Assembly (NCBI GenBank): GCA_900321035.1
Contig: ONUH01000001.1
Span: 310,001-374,000 of the forward strand
Source: an uncultured Selenomonadales bacterium
Lineage (GTDB): Bacteria; Bacillota; Negativicutes; Selenomonadales; Selenomonadaceae
Direction: 5' to 3'
Length of the DNA: 64,000 bases
In this document: positions 1 through 12,444 of the stretch, piece after piece
Numbering within the stretch: the stretch's first letter is position 1
Layout of the letters: each line of letters starts with the position of its first letter
Program-made: the position numbers and the translations under genes
The notes under the pieces: generated by a model
What the model saw: only the letters and a program-made list of their open reading frames with translations
Databases searched by the model: none
Told to the model about the DNA's origin: nothing

Positions 1-75
1 AGGTACGTTGAAATCCGCGCGCACAAAAACTTTTTTGCCTTTTACGTCAATATCTTCCAATGTTTTCTTCGCCAT
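1..75 (-). CDS. pgk: Phosphoglycerate kinase, N-terminal fragment (cut by window edge)
   Basis: The first 25 codons are present and the rest lies outside the window. The peptide begins MAKKTLEDIDVKGKKVF and continues VRADFNVP, the N-terminal substrate-binding signature of phosphoglycerate kinase, which makes ATP from 1,3-bisphosphoglycerate in cytosolic glycolysis. The ATG is preceded by a GGGAGG ribosome-binding site 7 nt upstream. It follows gap on the same strand, the usual gap-pgk order, but a terminator-like hairpin lies between them. The call rests on a short but very characteristic stretch and on synteny. Confidence 0.9.
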   Translation of the reverse strand, partial: MAKKTLEDIDVKGKKVFVRADFNVP

Positions 76-108
76 GAAGGTTCCTCCCTTTTCTTGCATT
101 TTCAACCA

Positions 109-141
109 AAAAGACCCGGCCCGTGAAAGGCCGGGCCTCTT
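109..141 (-). terminator. Rho-independent terminator between gap and pgk
   Basis: A GC-rich stem (CCCGGCC at 115-121 paired with GGCCGGG at 129-135) is flanked by an A-run and a T-run, so it can act on either strand. It ends about 33 nt before the pgk start codon, so some read-through or a hidden promoter is needed for pgk. Confidence 0.85.
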
Positions 142-154
142 TTTACCCGAAATC

Positions 155-1168
155 TTATTTCTGTACCAACGTCTCCAAATACTTGATCGTGCGAACCATC
201 TGGCTCGTATAGCTGTTCTCGTTGTCGTACCACGAAACGACCTGAACCTGCGTCAACTCGTCGTTGATCGGGTTGACCATCGTCTGCGTCGCGTCAAACA
301 GCGAGCCGTAAGTCATGCCGACGATATCGCTGGAAACGATCTCGTCCGTGTTGTAACCGAAGGACTCGTTGGCCGCCGCCTTCATGGCCGCGTTGACCTC
401 ATCCGCCGTGACTTTGCCCTTGACGACGGCAATCAGAATCGTCGTGGAACCGGTCGGAGTCGGTACGCGCTGCGCCGCGCCAATGAGCTTGCCTTTCAGT
501 TCGGGAATGACAAGGCCGATGGCCTTCGCCGCGCCCGTGGAATTCGGAACGATATTGATAGCGGCCGCGCGGGAACGACGAAGGTCGCCCTTGCGCTGCG
601 GGCCGTCCAGCGTCATCTGGTCGCCGGTATAAGCGTGAATCGTCTGCATGATGCCGCTCTGAATCGGAGCAAGCTTGTGGAGAGCCGCCGTCATCGGTGC
701 AAGGCAGTTCGTCGTGCAGGATGCCGCCGAGATTACATCATCCTCCGGCTTCAGCGTCTTATGGTTGACGTTGTATACGATAGTCGGCAAGTCGTTGCCG
801 GCCGGAGCGGAAATGACGACTTTCTTCGCGCCCGCCTTGATATGCGCGGAGGCTTTCTCTTTCGAGGTATAGAAACCCGTGCACTCCAGCACCACGTCCA
901 CTTTCAGGTCGCCCCAGGGCAGATTCGCGGCGTCCGCTTCCTTAAAGATCTTGATCGTCTTGCCGTCCACCGTGATGCCGTCTTCCTCGGCCTTCACATC
1001 ATGATTGTAACGGCCCTGCGTGGAGTCATACTTCAAAAGATGCGCGAGCATCTTCGGGCTCGTAAGATCGTTGATCGCGACAATCTCATACCCCTCGGCC
1101 GCAAACATCTGACGAAACGCCAGACGACCGATACGTCCAAACCCGTTGATTGCTACTTTTACTGCCAT
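155..1168 (-). CDS. gap: Glyceraldehyde-3-phosphate dehydrogenase, type I
   Basis: This is a 337-residue NAD(P)-dependent glycolytic dehydrogenase that makes 1,3-bisphosphoglycerate. The Rossmann motif INGFGRIGR is at residues 7-15. The catalytic cysteine is C151 in SAASCTTNC and the catalytic histidine is H178 in HAYTGDQ; the C-terminal WYDNE motif is also present. Length is normal for the family. The start is the ATG at 1168, which has AGGAGG upstream; an in-frame extension to 1216 has no ribosome site and no family support. The gene has its own strong promoter at 1240-1268 and a terminator after it, followed by pgk. Confidence 0.97.
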   Translation of the reverse strand: MAVKVAINGFGRIGRLAFRQMFAAEGYEIVAINDLTSPKMLAHLLKYDSTQGRYNHDVKAEEDGITVDGKTIKIFKEADAANLPWGDLKVDVVLECTGFYTSKEKASAHIKAGAKKVVISAPAGNDLPTIVYNVNHKTLKPEDDVISAASCTTNCLAPMTAALHKLAPIQSGIMQTIHAYTGDQMTLDGPQRKGDLRRSRAAAINIVPNSTGAAKAIGLVIPELKGKLIGAAQRVPTPTGSTTILIAVVKGKVTADEVNAAMKAAANESFGYNTDEIVSSDIVGMTYGSLFDATQTMVNPINDELTQVQVVSWYDNENSYTSQMVRTIKYLETLVQK

Positions 1169-1239
1169 AAGACACAGCCTCCTAAAATAAATTTTGTCCC
1201 ATTCGGGAATTCGCATTTATCGGAAAACTTCTGCATTTA

Positions 1240-1268
1240 ATTATAGCGCAATCATTGAGGAAACGCAA
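1240..1268 (-). promoter_or_regulatory. SigA-type promoter of gap
   Basis: On the minus strand the sequence reads TTGCGT, a 17-bp spacer, then TATAAT. Transcription would start near 1233, giving a leader of about 65 nt before the gap ATG. Confidence 0.8.
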
Positions 1269-1370
1269 CGAAAAGAAAAGAAGAAGGACCTCCGCCTTAT
1301 AGAATCCACGAAACGAGTTCGTTGCCGGTTTGTTTGCCGCATATAAACGATTCCTGCAAAATTTGCAAAT

Positions 1371-1409
1371 AAAAAACCTTTCGGAAAACATCCTGTTTCC
1401 GAAAGGTTT
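1371..1409 (-). terminator. Terminator after proS
   Basis: CCTTTCGGAAA pairs with TTTCCGAAAGG around a short loop. On the minus strand the stem is followed by a run of six T. It closes the long uppS-to-proS gene run. Confidence 0.9.
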
Positions 1410-1437
1410 TGCCTGCTTGAGGTTACATTCCCGTCAC

Positions 1438-3144
1438 TTATAGCGTTTTCAAAATCTCCCGTGCTTTTGCGAGATACGTCTCCTTCGTTTCGTTAAACGT
1501 CTCGCCGGTTTTCCTGACTCGCAGTTCGATCGTTCCTTCCTCGACCGCTTTCGGACCGACAGTGATGCGGAGCGGATAACCGATCAAGTCGCAATCCTTG
1601 AATTTCACGCCCGCCCGTTCTTTCCTGTCGTCAAGCAACACGTCGACGCCCGCCGCCTTCAGTTCGCCGTAAATCTTTTCCGCCAGTTCCAGCTGCTCGG
1701 GCACCTTCGCGTTGACCGGTACGACCACGACCTCGAAAGGCGCTATGGCGCGCGGCCAGATAATGCCGTCCTTGTCGTTGTTCTGCTCGATGGCCGCCGC
1801 CATCGTCCGGCCGACGCCGATTCCGTAGCAGCCCATGACAAGCGGCTTTTCCTTGCCGCTCTCGTCAAGGAACGTAGCATGCAGCGCCTCGCTGTATTTC
1901 GTACCGAGCATGAATACCTGTCCCGCTTCGATGCCCCGCGTCATTTTCAGCGGCGCGCCGCAGCGCGGACACGGATCGCCTTCCTGCACTAATCGGATAT
2001 CGGTGACAATCACTTCGCCAAAGTCGCGCTTCGGCGTGACATTTTTATAATGCGCGTCGGCTTCGTTGGCTCCCGCGACAGCGTTCACCATCTCCATGAC
2101 CGTCGCATCCGCCACGATTTTCGTCCCCTTCTTGATGCCGACAGGACTCATGAAGCCCGGTTCGCCGCCCACCGCCCGGATTGCCGCTTCATCCGCCATG
2201 CGGAGCGCGATCGCGCCGACGGAATTCAGCACCTTGACTTCGTTGACTTCATGATCGCCGCGCACAAACGCCAAGACCACCTCATCCGTTTCCGTCTGAT
2301 AAGCGACCGCCTTGATTGTTTTTTCCACGGGGATTTTCAAGTAATCGGCCAAAAGCGCGATGGTCTTCGTGCCCGGCGTCGCGACTTTTTCAAGAGGCAA
2401 CGCTTCTTCCTGCACCGCATGGATGGCTTTCAGCTCCGCTTTTTCGTCGCTGGCCGCATAATCGCATTTCTCACAATACGCGATGCTGGATTCCCCTGCG
2501 TCCGCCAATACGGTGAACTCATGGGAACCGCCGCCTCCGATGGCTCCGTTGTCCGCCTCGACAGGACGGAAAGTCAAGCCGCAGCGCGTAAAAATATTCG
2601 TGTAGGCGTCGTACATCTTTTTATAAGAAACACGCATGCCTTCTTCGTCCTTATCGAAGGAATACAGGTCTTTCATTATGAACTCGCGTCCCCGCATCAA
2701 GCCGAAGCGCGGACGGATCTCGTCGCGGTACTTGTTTTGGATTTGGTAAAGCATCAACGGAAGCTGCTTATAAGAGCGCACCTCGTCCCGCACGATGGAA
2801 GTGACCATTTCCTCATGCGTCGGCCCGAGGCAGAACTCGCGGCCGTGGCGATCGTTGACGCGAAACATTTCATCGCCGTAAACCTCCCAGCGGCCCGTTT
2901 CCTTCCAAAGCTCCGACGGCTGAACAATCGGCATTGCAATCTCCTGCCCGCCCGCCGAGTCCATTTCCTCGCGGATAATCTGCTCGATTTTTTTGATTGT
3001 GCGCCATGCCAGCGGAAGATAGGTATACAGCCCGCCCGCGGCTTTGCGGATCATGCCCGCCCGAAGCATGAGCTTGTGGCTGATGACTTCCGCCTCCGCC
3101 GGAACTTCCCTAAGCGTCGGCGCGTAAAGCTGTGATGTACGCAA
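1438..3144 (-). CDS. proS: Prolyl-tRNA synthetase, bacterial type with INS editing domain
   Basis: This is a 568-residue class II synthetase charging tRNA-Pro in the cytosol. Residues about 1-200 carry the catalytic core with LGPTHEE and [12 protein letters not shown] (motif 2 region). About residues 225-400 form the INS insertion typical of bacterial ProRS, which deacylates mischarged Ala-tRNA. Motif 3 (GCYGIGVGR) follows, then the anticodon-binding domain. Length is normal. The start codon is TTG at 3144 with AGGAGG 7 nt upstream. It is the last gene of the uppS-cdsA-dxr-rseP-ispG-DUF554-proS run, a common Firmicute order. Confidence 0.97.
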   Translation of the reverse strand: MRTSQLYAPTLREVPAEAEVISHKLMLRAGMIRKAAGGLYTYLPLAWRTIKKIEQIIREEMDSAGGQEIAMPIVQPSELWKETGRWEVYGDEMFRVNDRHGREFCLGPTHEEMVTSIVRDEVRSYKQLPLMLYQIQNKYRDEIRPRFGLMRGREFIMKDLYSFDKDEEGMRVSYKKMYDAYTNIFTRCGLTFRPVEADNGAIGGGGSHEFTVLADAGESSIAYCEKCDYAASDEKAELKAIHAVQEEALPLEKVATPGTKTIALLADYLKIPVEKTIKAVAYQTETDEVVLAFVRGDHEVNEVKVLNSVGAIALRMADEAAIRAVGGEPGFMSPVGIKKGTKIVADATVMEMVNAVAGANEADAHYKNVTPKRDFGEVIVTDIRLVQEGDPCPRCGAPLKMTRGIEAGQVFMLGTKYSEALHATFLDESGKEKPLVMGCYGIGVGRTMAAAIEQNNDKDGIIWPRAIAPFEVVVVPVNAKVPEQLELAEKIYGELKAAGVDVLLDDRKERAGVKFKDCDLIGYPLRITVGPKAVEEGTIELRVRKTGETFNETKETYLAKAREILKTL

Positions 3145-3180
3145 TGCAATTCCTCCTATGCTTCTAAGTATGTCTATTTA

Positions 3181-3858
3181 TTAAAGTCCCAAATATACAA
3201 GTCCGAATGCGACGAAAATCGCAGGCAGGAGATTGGCGATGCGAATATCGGTCATCTCCAGCATATTGAGCCCAATCGCAAGCACAAGGACGCCGCCCAC
3301 GCCGCTCGTCTCTGCCAGCATCGCATCCGTGAAGAACGCGGAAAGGCTCGCCGCACCGAGCGTGATTGCCCCTTCATAAAGCAACACGGGGATGGCGGCA
3401 AAGAGCACGCCTAAGCCCATAGAGGCGGCGAACACGACCGCCATGACGCCGTCGATCATCGCTTTCGCAAAGAGCGTCGAAGCGTCTCCGGCAAGCCCTT
3501 CCGAAAGCGCCCCGACAATCCCCATCGCACCCAGGCAATAAATCAACGAAGCCGACACGAATCCCTTGCCGACGTCGCCAAACCGCTCGCCTGTCCTCGC
3601 GGTAATCCGCGCCGCAAATCGCTCCATGCGTCCGTCCAAATCAAAAAGCACGCCAAGCGATGTTCCCGCCGCCAACGCGACAACCAGCACCATGCTGTTT
3701 TGACTCTGGAACGCCATTTTCATGGCAATTACGACGACCGCCAATCCCATCGACTGCACGACGCCCTTTCGCATCGTTTCCGATATGCCGCCGCGCAAAA
3801 GCATGCCGGCCATACCGCCGACGAGAATCGTCGCCGCGTTTACAAGGGCCCCCGTCAT
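3181..3858 (-). CDS. DUF554 family membrane protein
   Basis: The 225-residue protein is almost entirely hydrophobic, with about six membrane segments and glycine-rich turns, and matches the DUF554 (YdfK/YqgA-like) pattern including the start [15 protein letters not shown]. Its biochemical role is unknown. The start codon overlaps the ispG stop in an ATGA, so the two are translationally coupled, and proS follows 36 bp later. The link to isoprenoid and translation genes is positional only. Confidence 0.85.
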   Translation of the reverse strand: MTGALVNAATILVGGMAGMLLRGGISETMRKGVVQSMGLAVVVIAMKMAFQSQNSMVLVVALAAGTSLGVLFDLDGRMERFAARITARTGERFGDVGKGFVSASLIYCLGAMGIVGALSEGLAGDASTLFAKAMIDGVMAVVFAASMGLGVLFAAIPVLLYEGAITLGAASLSAFFTDAMLAETSGVGGVLVLAIGLNMLEMTDIRIANLLPAIFVAFGLVYLGL

Positions 3859-4928
3859 GCGCCCGCCGCCTTTTCGACCAGGAGCGCGTCAATCTCCTTG
3901 AAAAGCTCGCTCACGAGCTCCGTCTCGGGCACCTTCCGCAAAATCTCGCCCTTGCGGAAAACGAGTCCCTCGCCCTTACCGCCCGCAATGCCGACGTCCG
4001 CCTCCCGCGCCTCGCCGGGACCATTGACCACGCAGCCCATAACCGCTACCGTGATCGGCGCCTTGATCCCCTCAAGCCTTTTTTCCACTTCGGCGGCAAT
4101 GGCCGGAAGGTCGATAGCCGTACGCCCGCAGGTCGGGCAGGAAATCAACGTCGGCCCATATTCACGAAGCCTCAGCGATTTCAAAATCTCATTCGCCACC
4201 CGCACTTCAACGACAGGATCGCCCGTCAGCGAAACGCGGATAGTGTCGCCAATCCCCTCGGCGAGCAAAGAACCGATGCCCACGGCGGACTTTATCATGC
4301 CCGTAGTCGGCGTCCCCGCCTCGGTTACACCGAGATGGAGCGGATAATCGACAGTCCGGCTCATCAAGCGATAGGCGGCGATTGTCAAAGGAACATCATG
4401 CGCTTTCAGCGATATTTTCATATCATAGAAATCCTGCGCTTCCAAAATACGAACATGCTCCATCGCTGATTCGACAAGCGCCTCCGCCGTAACGCGGCCA
4501 TATTTCTGGAGCAGCTTTTTATCGAGGGAGCCGCCGTTGACCCCGATGCGGATCGGTATGCCCGCTGCTTTCGCCTCGCGCACGACAGCCTTGACACGTT
4601 CCTCGCCGCCGATGTTGCCGGGATTCAGCCGAAGCGCCGCGACGCCTTGCCGGATTGCCTCCAGCGCCAACCGATAGTCAAAATGGATATCTGCTACCAG
4701 CGGCACATCCGTACCGCGGATAATCTCCCCCAACGCTTTTGCCGCATCCATATCCGGCACGGCCAGCCGCACAATGTCGCAACCCGCCGCAGACAGCGCG
4801 CGAATTTGCGCGACCGTCGCGGCAACGTCCGCCGTCTTCGTGTTCGTCATCGACTGGACGGACACGGGCGCGCCTCCGCCGACAGCCACCGGGCCGATAT
4901 GGATTTGGCGCGTTTGCTTTCGCTCCAT
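3855..4928 (-). CDS. ispG: 4-hydroxy-3-methylbut-2-enyl diphosphate synthase (IspG/GcpE)
   Basis: This is a 357-residue iron-sulfur enzyme of the non-mevalonate (MEP) pathway, converting MEcPP to HMBPP. The N-terminal TIM-barrel part includes [14 protein letters not shown]. The C-terminal cluster-binding cysteines are in [12 protein letters not shown] and [11 protein letters not shown]. It is the short bacterial form without the plant insertion. It lies 3 bp after rseP and overlaps the DUF554 gene by 4 bp. With dxr in the same run, two MEP-pathway steps are co-transcribed. Confidence 0.97.
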   Translation of the reverse strand: MERKQTRQIHIGPVAVGGGAPVSVQSMTNTKTADVAATVAQIRALSAAGCDIVRLAVPDMDAAKALGEIIRGTDVPLVADIHFDYRLALEAIRQGVAALRLNPGNIGGEERVKAVVREAKAAGIPIRIGVNGGSLDKKLLQKYGRVTAEALVESAMEHVRILEAQDFYDMKISLKAHDVPLTIAAYRLMSRTVDYPLHLGVTEAGTPTTGMIKSAVGIGSLLAEGIGDTIRVSLTGDPVVEVRVANEILKSLRLREYGPTLISCPTCGRTAIDLPAIAAEVEKRLEGIKAPITVAVMGCVVNGPGEAREADVGIAGGKGEGLVFRKGEILRKVPETELVSELFKEIDALLVEKAAGA

Positions 4929-4931
4929 GTC

Positions 4932-5972
4932 TTACCCTCCAAAGAAAATGCGGACAACGTCGTTTTTCGTGGCAAAGAGCATCAACGCCACCAATACCGT
5001 AATACCAGCCATTTGCGTATAATGTAAAGCTTTTTCACCCAACGGCTTTCCGCGCACGGCCTCAATCAAAAGCGTCACAAAATGGCCGCCGTCAAGCGCA
5101 GGCACAGGCAGCAGGTTGATAATACCCAAATTCAAGCTCAAAAGCGCCGCGAAATTCATGAGCGCAGCAAATCCCAGCTTCGCCACCGCGCCTGTCATCT
5201 GCATGACGCCCAACGGCCCCGCAAGCTCCGCCGCCGCGTCGCCCGTAAAAATCTGCACGAGCCCCAAGACCATATGATAAATGACATACGCCGTCTTCCC
5301 CAACGCCGTACCCGCCGCTTCTATCACGCCGGGCTGCCGCGTATCCAGCGCCCCCATGACGCCGATTACCATACGGTTTTCCTGCTTATCGCGAACAGGA
5401 ATGACCGTCGCCTGCCGAGCCTCGCCGTTCCGGCTGTATGCAATCTTCATCGGCGTCCCGTCCGCACTGCGCACGATGCGCACGATGTCATCCCATGCAT
5501 TGACTTTTTCGCCGTTGATGGCCTCAATACGGTCGCCCTTTTGCAGCCCCGCCATTGCCGCAGGCTGGTCAGGCATCACCTCACCCAATTCCGGACGCGT
5601 CGACGGAGAACTGACGCCCACCGTCATAAAAATCAGGAAAAAAATCGCAATCGGCAACAAAAAATTCATAATCGGCCCGGCCAGAATGACAATCATTCGT
5701 TTCCAAACCGGCTTTTCACAGTAGCCACGCTCGCCCGCATCGTTATCCGACGGATCCATGCCTGCGATGTCGTTGAAGCCGCCCAGCGGCACGCATCGAA
5801 TCGAGTATTCGGTCTCTCCGAACGTCCTGCTCACCAATTTGGGGCCGAACCCGATGGCAAACTCATCGACGCGCATTCCCGTCGCCTTCGCCATAATGAA
5901 ATGCCCGAATTCATGAAAGAGCACAAGCAGCCCAAAAACGAAAACAGAGGCAAGTATCGTTACGCTCATCAT
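4932..5972 (-). CDS. rseP: Site-2 protease RseP (membrane zinc metalloprotease with PDZ domain)
   Basis: This 346-residue intramembrane protease cleaves membrane-bound anti-sigma factors and signal-peptide remnants. The zinc motif HEFGH is at residues 20-24 in the first membrane segment. A single PDZ domain follows at about residues 125-205 (MAGLQKGDRIEAINGEKV). The second active-site motif is PALDGGH in the third membrane segment. The ATG at 5972 overlaps the dxr stop (ATGATG, with a second possible start at 5969). The reading frame is open further upstream, but that part looks non-coding and lies inside dxr. Confidence 0.95.
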   Translation of the reverse strand: MMSVTILASVFVFGLLVLFHEFGHFIMAKATGMRVDEFAIGFGPKLVSRTFGETEYSIRCVPLGGFNDIAGMDPSDNDAGERGYCEKPVWKRMIVILAGPIMNFLLPIAIFFLIFMTVGVSSPSTRPELGEVMPDQPAAMAGLQKGDRIEAINGEKVNAWDDIVRIVRSADGTPMKIAYSRNGEARQATVIPVRDKQENRMVIGVMGALDTRQPGVIEAAGTALGKTAYVIYHMVLGLVQIFTGDAAAELAGPLGVMQMTGAVAKLGFAALMNFAALLSLNLGIINLLPVPALDGGHFVTLLIEAVRGKPLGEKALHYTQMAGITVLVALMLFATKNDVVRIFFGG

Positions 5973-7135
5973 TGCACCTCTTTGCTGTCCAAGAACCCAC
6001 GCACAAACGCCCGCGCACGCGCGTCCGCCTCGCAAAGCGCCTCAAAGGACGGATGCGTGAAATTCTCCTGCGCGTCCATGGCGCGCTCTATGCAGTCATA
6101 AATATCCAAAAATCCGATGCGCCCGGCAAGAAACGCCGCAACCGCCTCCTCGTTCGCCCCGTTCAGCACGCAAGGCATCGTGCCGCCTGCCTTTCCCGCC
6201 TCATACGCGAGAGGCAGGCCACGGAAAGTAAGCATGTCCGGCGCCTCAAAAGAAAGATTCATCCCCGCCCGAAAATCCATGCGGCCGAAATCCGCCTGCT
6301 CACGCGACGGATACGTCAGCGCATACTGAATGGGAAGGCGCATGTCAGGAAGCCCGAGCTGCGCCATCACCGCGCCGTCGCGAAATTCCACCATGGAATG
6401 AACGATGCTCTGCGGATGTACCGCCACGTCTATTTTTTCATAAGGCACGCCATACAGCCAGTGCGCCTCAATGACTTCCAATCCCTTATTCACCAGCGTC
6501 GCCGAATCGACAGTAATCTTCCTGCCCATCGACCAAGTCGGATGCTTGAGACAATCCGCCACAGTTACCGAGCGCAAATCTTCCGTAGTCTTTCCCCGGA
6601 ACGGCCCGCCGGAAGCCGTAAGGATCAGCCGCTCTACCGTGTCGCGGCGCTCGCCCTGCAGGCACTGAAAAAGCGCACAGTGTTCGCTGTCCACCGGCAG
6701 GATGGAAACGCCTTTTTCTTTCGCCAGCGCCGTCACAAGCTCGCCCGCTACGACTAATGTTTCCTTGTTTGCCAGCGCGATATTCTTTCCGGCTTTGAGC
6801 GCCGCCAGCGTCGGTGCAAGGCCCGCAAAACCGACCATAGAGGTCACGACCACATCGACTTCGTCCAAAGCCGCCGCGTCGAGCAACGCTTTTTCGCCGC
6901 CCCGGATTTCCGTCTTGCCCCGGTACCGGCTGCGCAGCCGCTCGGCCGCTTCTGCATCCGCGAGAACGGCTGCCAACGGACAGAATTCTTCAATCTGCTT
7001 TTCTATCAGAGCGTCGCTGGTATTCGCCGCCAGCACGATCACCCGGAAAAGTTCGGGATGGCTTCGCGCCACGTCGAGAGCCTGCGTCCCTATGGAACCC
7101 GTCGATCCTAAAATCGCCAGCCGCTTCATCGTCAT
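5969..7135 (-). CDS. dxr: 1-deoxy-D-xylulose 5-phosphate reductoisomerase
   Basis: This 388-residue NADPH enzyme catalyses the first committed step of the MEP isoprenoid pathway (DXP to MEP). The Rossmann motif AILGSTGSIGTQ is near the N-terminus, and the metal-binding and catalytic loop motifs PVDSEH and SGGPFRG are present, as is NKGLEVIEAH. The start is the ATG at 7135, which overlaps the cdsA stop as ATGA and has GGAGG 7 nt upstream. An ATG at 7129 and a GTG at 7141 are less well placed. The stop overlaps rseP. Confidence 0.96.
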   Translation of the reverse strand: MTMKRLAILGSTGSIGTQALDVARSHPELFRVIVLAANTSDALIEKQIEEFCPLAAVLADAEAAERLRSRYRGKTEIRGGEKALLDAAALDEVDVVVTSMVGFAGLAPTLAALKAGKNIALANKETLVVAGELVTALAKEKGVSILPVDSEHCALFQCLQGERRDTVERLILTASGGPFRGKTTEDLRSVTVADCLKHPTWSMGRKITVDSATLVNKGLEVIEAHWLYGVPYEKIDVAVHPQSIVHSMVEFRDGAVMAQLGLPDMRLPIQYALTYPSREQADFGRMDFRAGMNLSFEAPDMLTFRGLPLAYEAGKAGGTMPCVLNGANEEAVAAFLAGRIGFLDIYDCIERAMDAQENFTHPSFEALCEADARARAFVRGFLDSKEVQ

Positions 7136-7980
7136 CCCCACGCCTCCATAAGCCGCAAGAAATAATATACAAACGGAATTACATACATCGCGCTGTCAAA
7201 GCGGTCAAGCACACCGCCATGGCCGGGAATCAGCGTTCCCGAATCCTTGATTCCCGTATAGCGTTTTACCGCAGATTCCACAAGATCGCCCACCGTCGCC
7301 ACAAGCGCGATTGCCACGCCCAAAGCGAACATCGGCAAAACGGCGTATCCCATGGAATGCCCGATTGCCGCAACGGAAACCGCCGTCCCGACGACGCCGC
7401 CATAAAAGCCTTCTCTCGTCTTTTTCGGACTGAGTTCCTCGCAAAGCTTCGTCTTGCCGAACGCGAAACCGGAAAAATAGGCGAAGGTGTCGCTGGCCCA
7501 GGTCCCAATCATCGCCAGCCAAAACCACGCGCAGCCGATTTCCATTTCTCCCATCGGCGTCGGCACCGTTTCCCCCGCATGCCAAAAACGCAGCAAAATC
7601 AAATATGCGAAAGGCAAACCCACATACATGACGCCCGCCACCGAAACCAGCGCCTGCGGCACGGAAAAAGAACGATGAAACAGAACCGCTTGAAGCATCA
7701 GCCAAAGAGAAAACACCGTCACCGCCGCTGCCAATAGGTCAGCCCTTCTCAAATAGGCGGCGCCAAAAAAACAAACTGCCGCCGCCATGCCGCTCCAATA
7801 CGCGGGCGAAATATTCTTATGCCGGAACGCCTGCGCGTACTCATGCCACCCCGTCAACACCAACAGGAGTACCGCCGCGCAGAAAACCGCGCCGCCCGTT
7901 TGAATGACGAAAGCGGCGACGGCTATGCCGATGATTCCTGAAACTATACGAACCGCCAAAACAGCACCTCTATCTTTCAC
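7132..7980 (-). CDS. cdsA: Phosphatidate cytidylyltransferase
   Basis: This 282-residue membrane enzyme makes CDP-diacylglycerol from CTP and phosphatidate. It has about eight hydrophobic segments, the DTFAYFSGFAFGKTKL motif, and near the C-terminus the family signature GHGGVLDRFDS. The start is not certain: GTG at 7980 has GGAG about 9 nt upstream, while an internal TTG 10 codons later has AGAGGTG in front of it. It is 18 bp after uppS and overlaps dxr, so it belongs to the lipid/isoprenoid operon. Confidence 0.94.
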   Translation of the reverse strand: MKDRGAVLAVRIVSGIIGIAVAAFVIQTGGAVFCAAVLLLVLTGWHEYAQAFRHKNISPAYWSGMAAAVCFFGAAYLRRADLLAAAVTVFSLWLMLQAVLFHRSFSVPQALVSVAGVMYVGLPFAYLILLRFWHAGETVPTPMGEMEIGCAWFWLAMIGTWASDTFAYFSGFAFGKTKLCEELSPKKTREGFYGGVVGTAVSVAAIGHSMGYAVLPMFALGVAIALVATVGDLVESAVKRYTGIKDSGTLIPGHGGVLDRFDSAMYVIPFVYYFLRLMEAWG

Positions 7981-7998
7981 GCGAAAGGCTCCGCGTCC

Positions 7999-8790
7999 TC
8001 ACTTGTTTTCCAATCCCCCAAAGCGCCGTCCGCGCTTTCCGAAATCCTTCAACGCCTCTATAAAAAGCGCCGGCGTAAAGTCTGGCCAATTCTTGTCCGT
8101 AAACCAGAATTCCGCATACGCCGCCTGCCACAGCAAAAAATTGCTGAGACGCATATCGCCGCTGGTTCGGATTACGAGATCGACCGGCGGCAGACCGTCC
8201 GTATAAAGGCAGCTTTCAAACAACGCCCCGTCCACGGCGTCCAACTGCGTCTCCCCCGCCTGCACCCTGCGCGCAATCTCCCGCGCAGCGCGCAAGATCT
8301 CGTCTTGGCCGCCGTAATTCATCGCCACGTTAAACCGAAGCCCGGTATTATCCGCCATCCGATCCACCGCCGTCTGAGCCAAATCCTGCAATGCGGGGGA
8401 AAGCTCGTCCATGCGACCCAAGAATCGAAGCTTTATATTGTCCTCATCCATCTCGTCGATTTCTTTCGTCAAATAATCGACGAAAAGCCGCATGAGAAAA
8501 TCGACCTCCGCGCTCGGCCGTTTCCAATTTTCCGTCGAAAAAGCATATACCGTGAGCGCCGGAAGCTCAAGATCAATGGCGGTTTTCAAAATCTGCTTCA
8601 GGGCGTCCACCCCTGCCGAATGGCCCGCCGTCCGAAGAAGTCCGCGGCCTTCGGCCCAACGGCCATTCCCATCCATGATGAGGGCCGTATGCACCGGCAA
8701 GCGCGCTCGATCTATTCCTCGATACAAGGGGTTCTCCCATGTCTCCTTCGCTTCGGAAGGCGAGGAACCCTTAAATATTTTTTTCCACAT
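7999..8790 (-). CDS. uppS: Undecaprenyl diphosphate synthase (cis-prenyltransferase)
   Basis: This 263-residue cytosolic enzyme extends FPP with IPP to make the C55 lipid carrier for peptidoglycan and surface polysaccharides. The catalytic motif MDGNGRWAEGRG follows a roughly 37-residue N-terminal extension, and the IRTSGDMRLSNFLLWQ and EFWFTDKNWPDF blocks are intact. The ATG at 8790 has GGGAGG 5 nt upstream. The frame extends upstream to 8865, but that part runs through a terminator hairpin and is rejected. It is the first gene of the run ending in proS. Confidence 0.95.
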   Translation of the reverse strand: MWKKIFKGSSPSEAKETWENPLYRGIDRARLPVHTALIMDGNGRWAEGRGLLRTAGHSAGVDALKQILKTAIDLELPALTVYAFSTENWKRPSAEVDFLMRLFVDYLTKEIDEMDEDNIKLRFLGRMDELSPALQDLAQTAVDRMADNTGLRFNVAMNYGGQDEILRAAREIARRVQAGETQLDAVDGALFESCLYTDGLPPVDLVIRTSGDMRLSNFLLWQAAYAEFWFTDKNWPDFTPALFIEALKDFGKRGRRFGGLENK

Positions 8791-8822
8791 GCCATCCTCC
8801 CGCTGCTGTCCTTCCGTTAAGC

Positions 8823-8860
8823 GAAAAAACAGGTCCCTCTCGCAAATCCAAGAGGGACCT
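8823..8860 (-). terminator. Terminator after the ferredoxin gene
   Basis: AGGTCCCTCT at 8831-8840 and AGAGGGACCT at 8851-8860 pair perfectly around a 10-nt loop, with six T after the stem on the minus strand. It sits only about 33 nt before the uppS start, so uppS either has read-through or a promoter inside the ferredoxin gene. Confidence 0.9.
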
Positions 8861-8891
8861 CCCATTCTCTCCCATCATGGAGCTTTTCTCA

Positions 8892-9062
8892 TCAAGGAGC
8901 GGCAATCGCCGAAACCGGGCAGCCCGCCGCGCAGGCGCCGCACTCCACGCATTTCTCCGGATCGATCTCGTAATGCTTCTCGCCCTCCGAAATCGCGCCC
9001 ACCGGGCATGTCGCCGCACAGGAACCGCAGGAAATGCAATCGTCTCCAATCTTGTATGCCAT
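8892..9062 (-). CDS. 2[4Fe-4S] ferredoxin, clostridial type
   Basis: This 56-residue protein has two clusters: CISCGSCAATCP and CVECGACAAGCP, each CxxCxxCxxxCP. It is a low-potential electron carrier typical of anaerobes. The ATG at 9062 has AGGAGG upstream. It lies 17 bp after the small PASTA-like gene and before a strong terminator, so it ends the pyrH-frr transcript. One candidate use is supplying electrons to iron-sulfur enzymes such as the adjacent IspG, but that is only positional. Confidence 0.95.
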   Translation of the reverse strand: MAYKIGDDCISCGSCAATCPVGAISEGEKHYEIDPEKCVECGACAAGCPVSAIAAP

Positions 9063-9079
9063 GTCGTCTTACACCTCCT

Positions 9080-9282
9080 TCACTGCTTTTTCTGCTTCGC
9101 CGCCAACGTCAGGCGGCAGGAAGCGTCCGGGCAGGTAACGGCCCGAACCACATATAGCTTCGCGTCGTCCACGGGAAAAAAATGCTTCGTGGGGCGCGTC
9201 AGCTCCGTCACATACTTTACGCCGGCGTCCGAAAGGAGCTTTACAGCTTCCTCAACCGGGCGTCCAAGAACGTCGGGCGCCA

Positions 9283-9283
<1 letters not shown>
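9080..9283 (-). CDS. Small PASTA-like protein
   Basis: The 67-residue protein has PDVLGRPVEEAVKLLSDAG near its start, which resembles the opening strand and helix of a PASTA domain, followed by a strand-rich stretch and a basic tail (LAAKQKKQ). It has no signal peptide or membrane segment, so it is unlike the extracellular PASTA repeats of PBPs and Ser/Thr kinases. The ATG overlaps the last base of the frr stop (TGATG). It could be a stand-alone remnant or a small regulator; function unknown. Confidence 0.7.
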
Positions 9284-11623
<2,340 letters not shown>

Positions 11624-11672
11624 AAATTTTTTCCCTCTTTCCCATATAATGAAATGAATTCGGTTTTGCGCT

Positions 11673-11707
11673 AAAGAAAAGGGCAAGGGATAACGTGTCC
11701 CTTACCC
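11673..11707 (-). terminator. Terminator-like hairpin between rpsB and tsf
   Basis: GGGCAAGGGA pairs with TCCCTTACCC with one wobble; the minus-strand tail is TTTTCTTT. It would let rpsB be made in excess of tsf by partial termination. Confidence 0.75.
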
Positions 11708-11721
11708 CTCATATCTCGATA

Positions 11722-12444
11722 TTACTCGGCGTCTTTGTCCGCCGCTTCCTCCGGCTCGTCCTGCCCGTGGCTGCCCTCGATGACGGCATCCGCCATGCGG
11801 CCGGTCAAAAGGCGTACGGCACGAATCGCATCGTCGTTGCCCGGAATCACATAGTCGATCTCATCCGGATCGCAGTTCGTATCAACGATGGCGACAATCG
11901 GGATGTTCAGCTTACGCGCCTCCGCGACAGCGATGCGCTCCTTCCGCGGATCGACCACATAAAGCGCGCCCGGAAGACGATTCATCTCCTTGATACCGCC
12001 AAGGAATTTCTCCAGCCGTTCCATCTCATGACGAAGCGCCAAAACTTCTTTCTTCGTCAGCACCTCAAACGTGCCGTCCTGCTCCATCTGCTCCAACTGC
12101 TTCAAACGCTTGATGCGCTTTTGGATCGTCTGGAAGTTCGTCAGCATGCCGCCGAGCCAACGCTCGTTGACATAGAACATGCCCGCGCGAACCGCCTCTT
12201 CCTTCACGGCTTCCTGCGCCTGCTTCTTCGTGCCGACGAAAAGGACCTTCTTGCCTTCCTGCGCGACGCTGCGAATAAAATTGAACGCCTCGTCGACCTT
12301 ACGGACCGTCTTTTGCAGATCGATAATGTAGATGCCGTTCCGCTCCGTGAAGATGTACTTCGCCATCTTCGGGTTCCAGCGGCGCGTCTGATGACCGAAG
12401 TGAACGCCCGCCTCCAATAATTGCTTCATCGAAATAACTGCCAT
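11722..12444 (-). CDS. rpsB: Small-subunit ribosomal protein S2 (uS2)
   Basis: This 240-residue ribosomal protein has the family motifs [41 protein letters not shown] and [20 protein letters not shown]. The C-terminus ends in an acidic tail. The ATG at 12444 has AGGAGGG upstream; the open frame to 12582 crosses the promoter and is not used. A strong promoter lies about 110 bp upstream. Confidence 0.97.
   Translation of the reverse strand: MAVISMKQLLEAGVHFGHQTRRWNPKMAKYIFTERNGIYIIDLQKTVRKVDEAFNFIRSVAQEGKKVLFVGTKKQAQEAVKEEAVRAGMFYVNERWLGGMLTNFQTIQKRIKRLKQLEQMEQDGTFEVLTKKEVLALRHEMERLEKFLGGIKEMNRLPGALYVVDPRKERIAVAEARKLNIPIVAIVDTNCDPDEIDYVIPGNDDAIRAVRLLTGRMADAVIEGSHGQDEPEEAADKDAE

Noticed and set aside
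3145-3180. T-box leader for proS
   Set aside because: The gap before proS is only 36 bp and holds a ribosome site; there is no room for a T-box.
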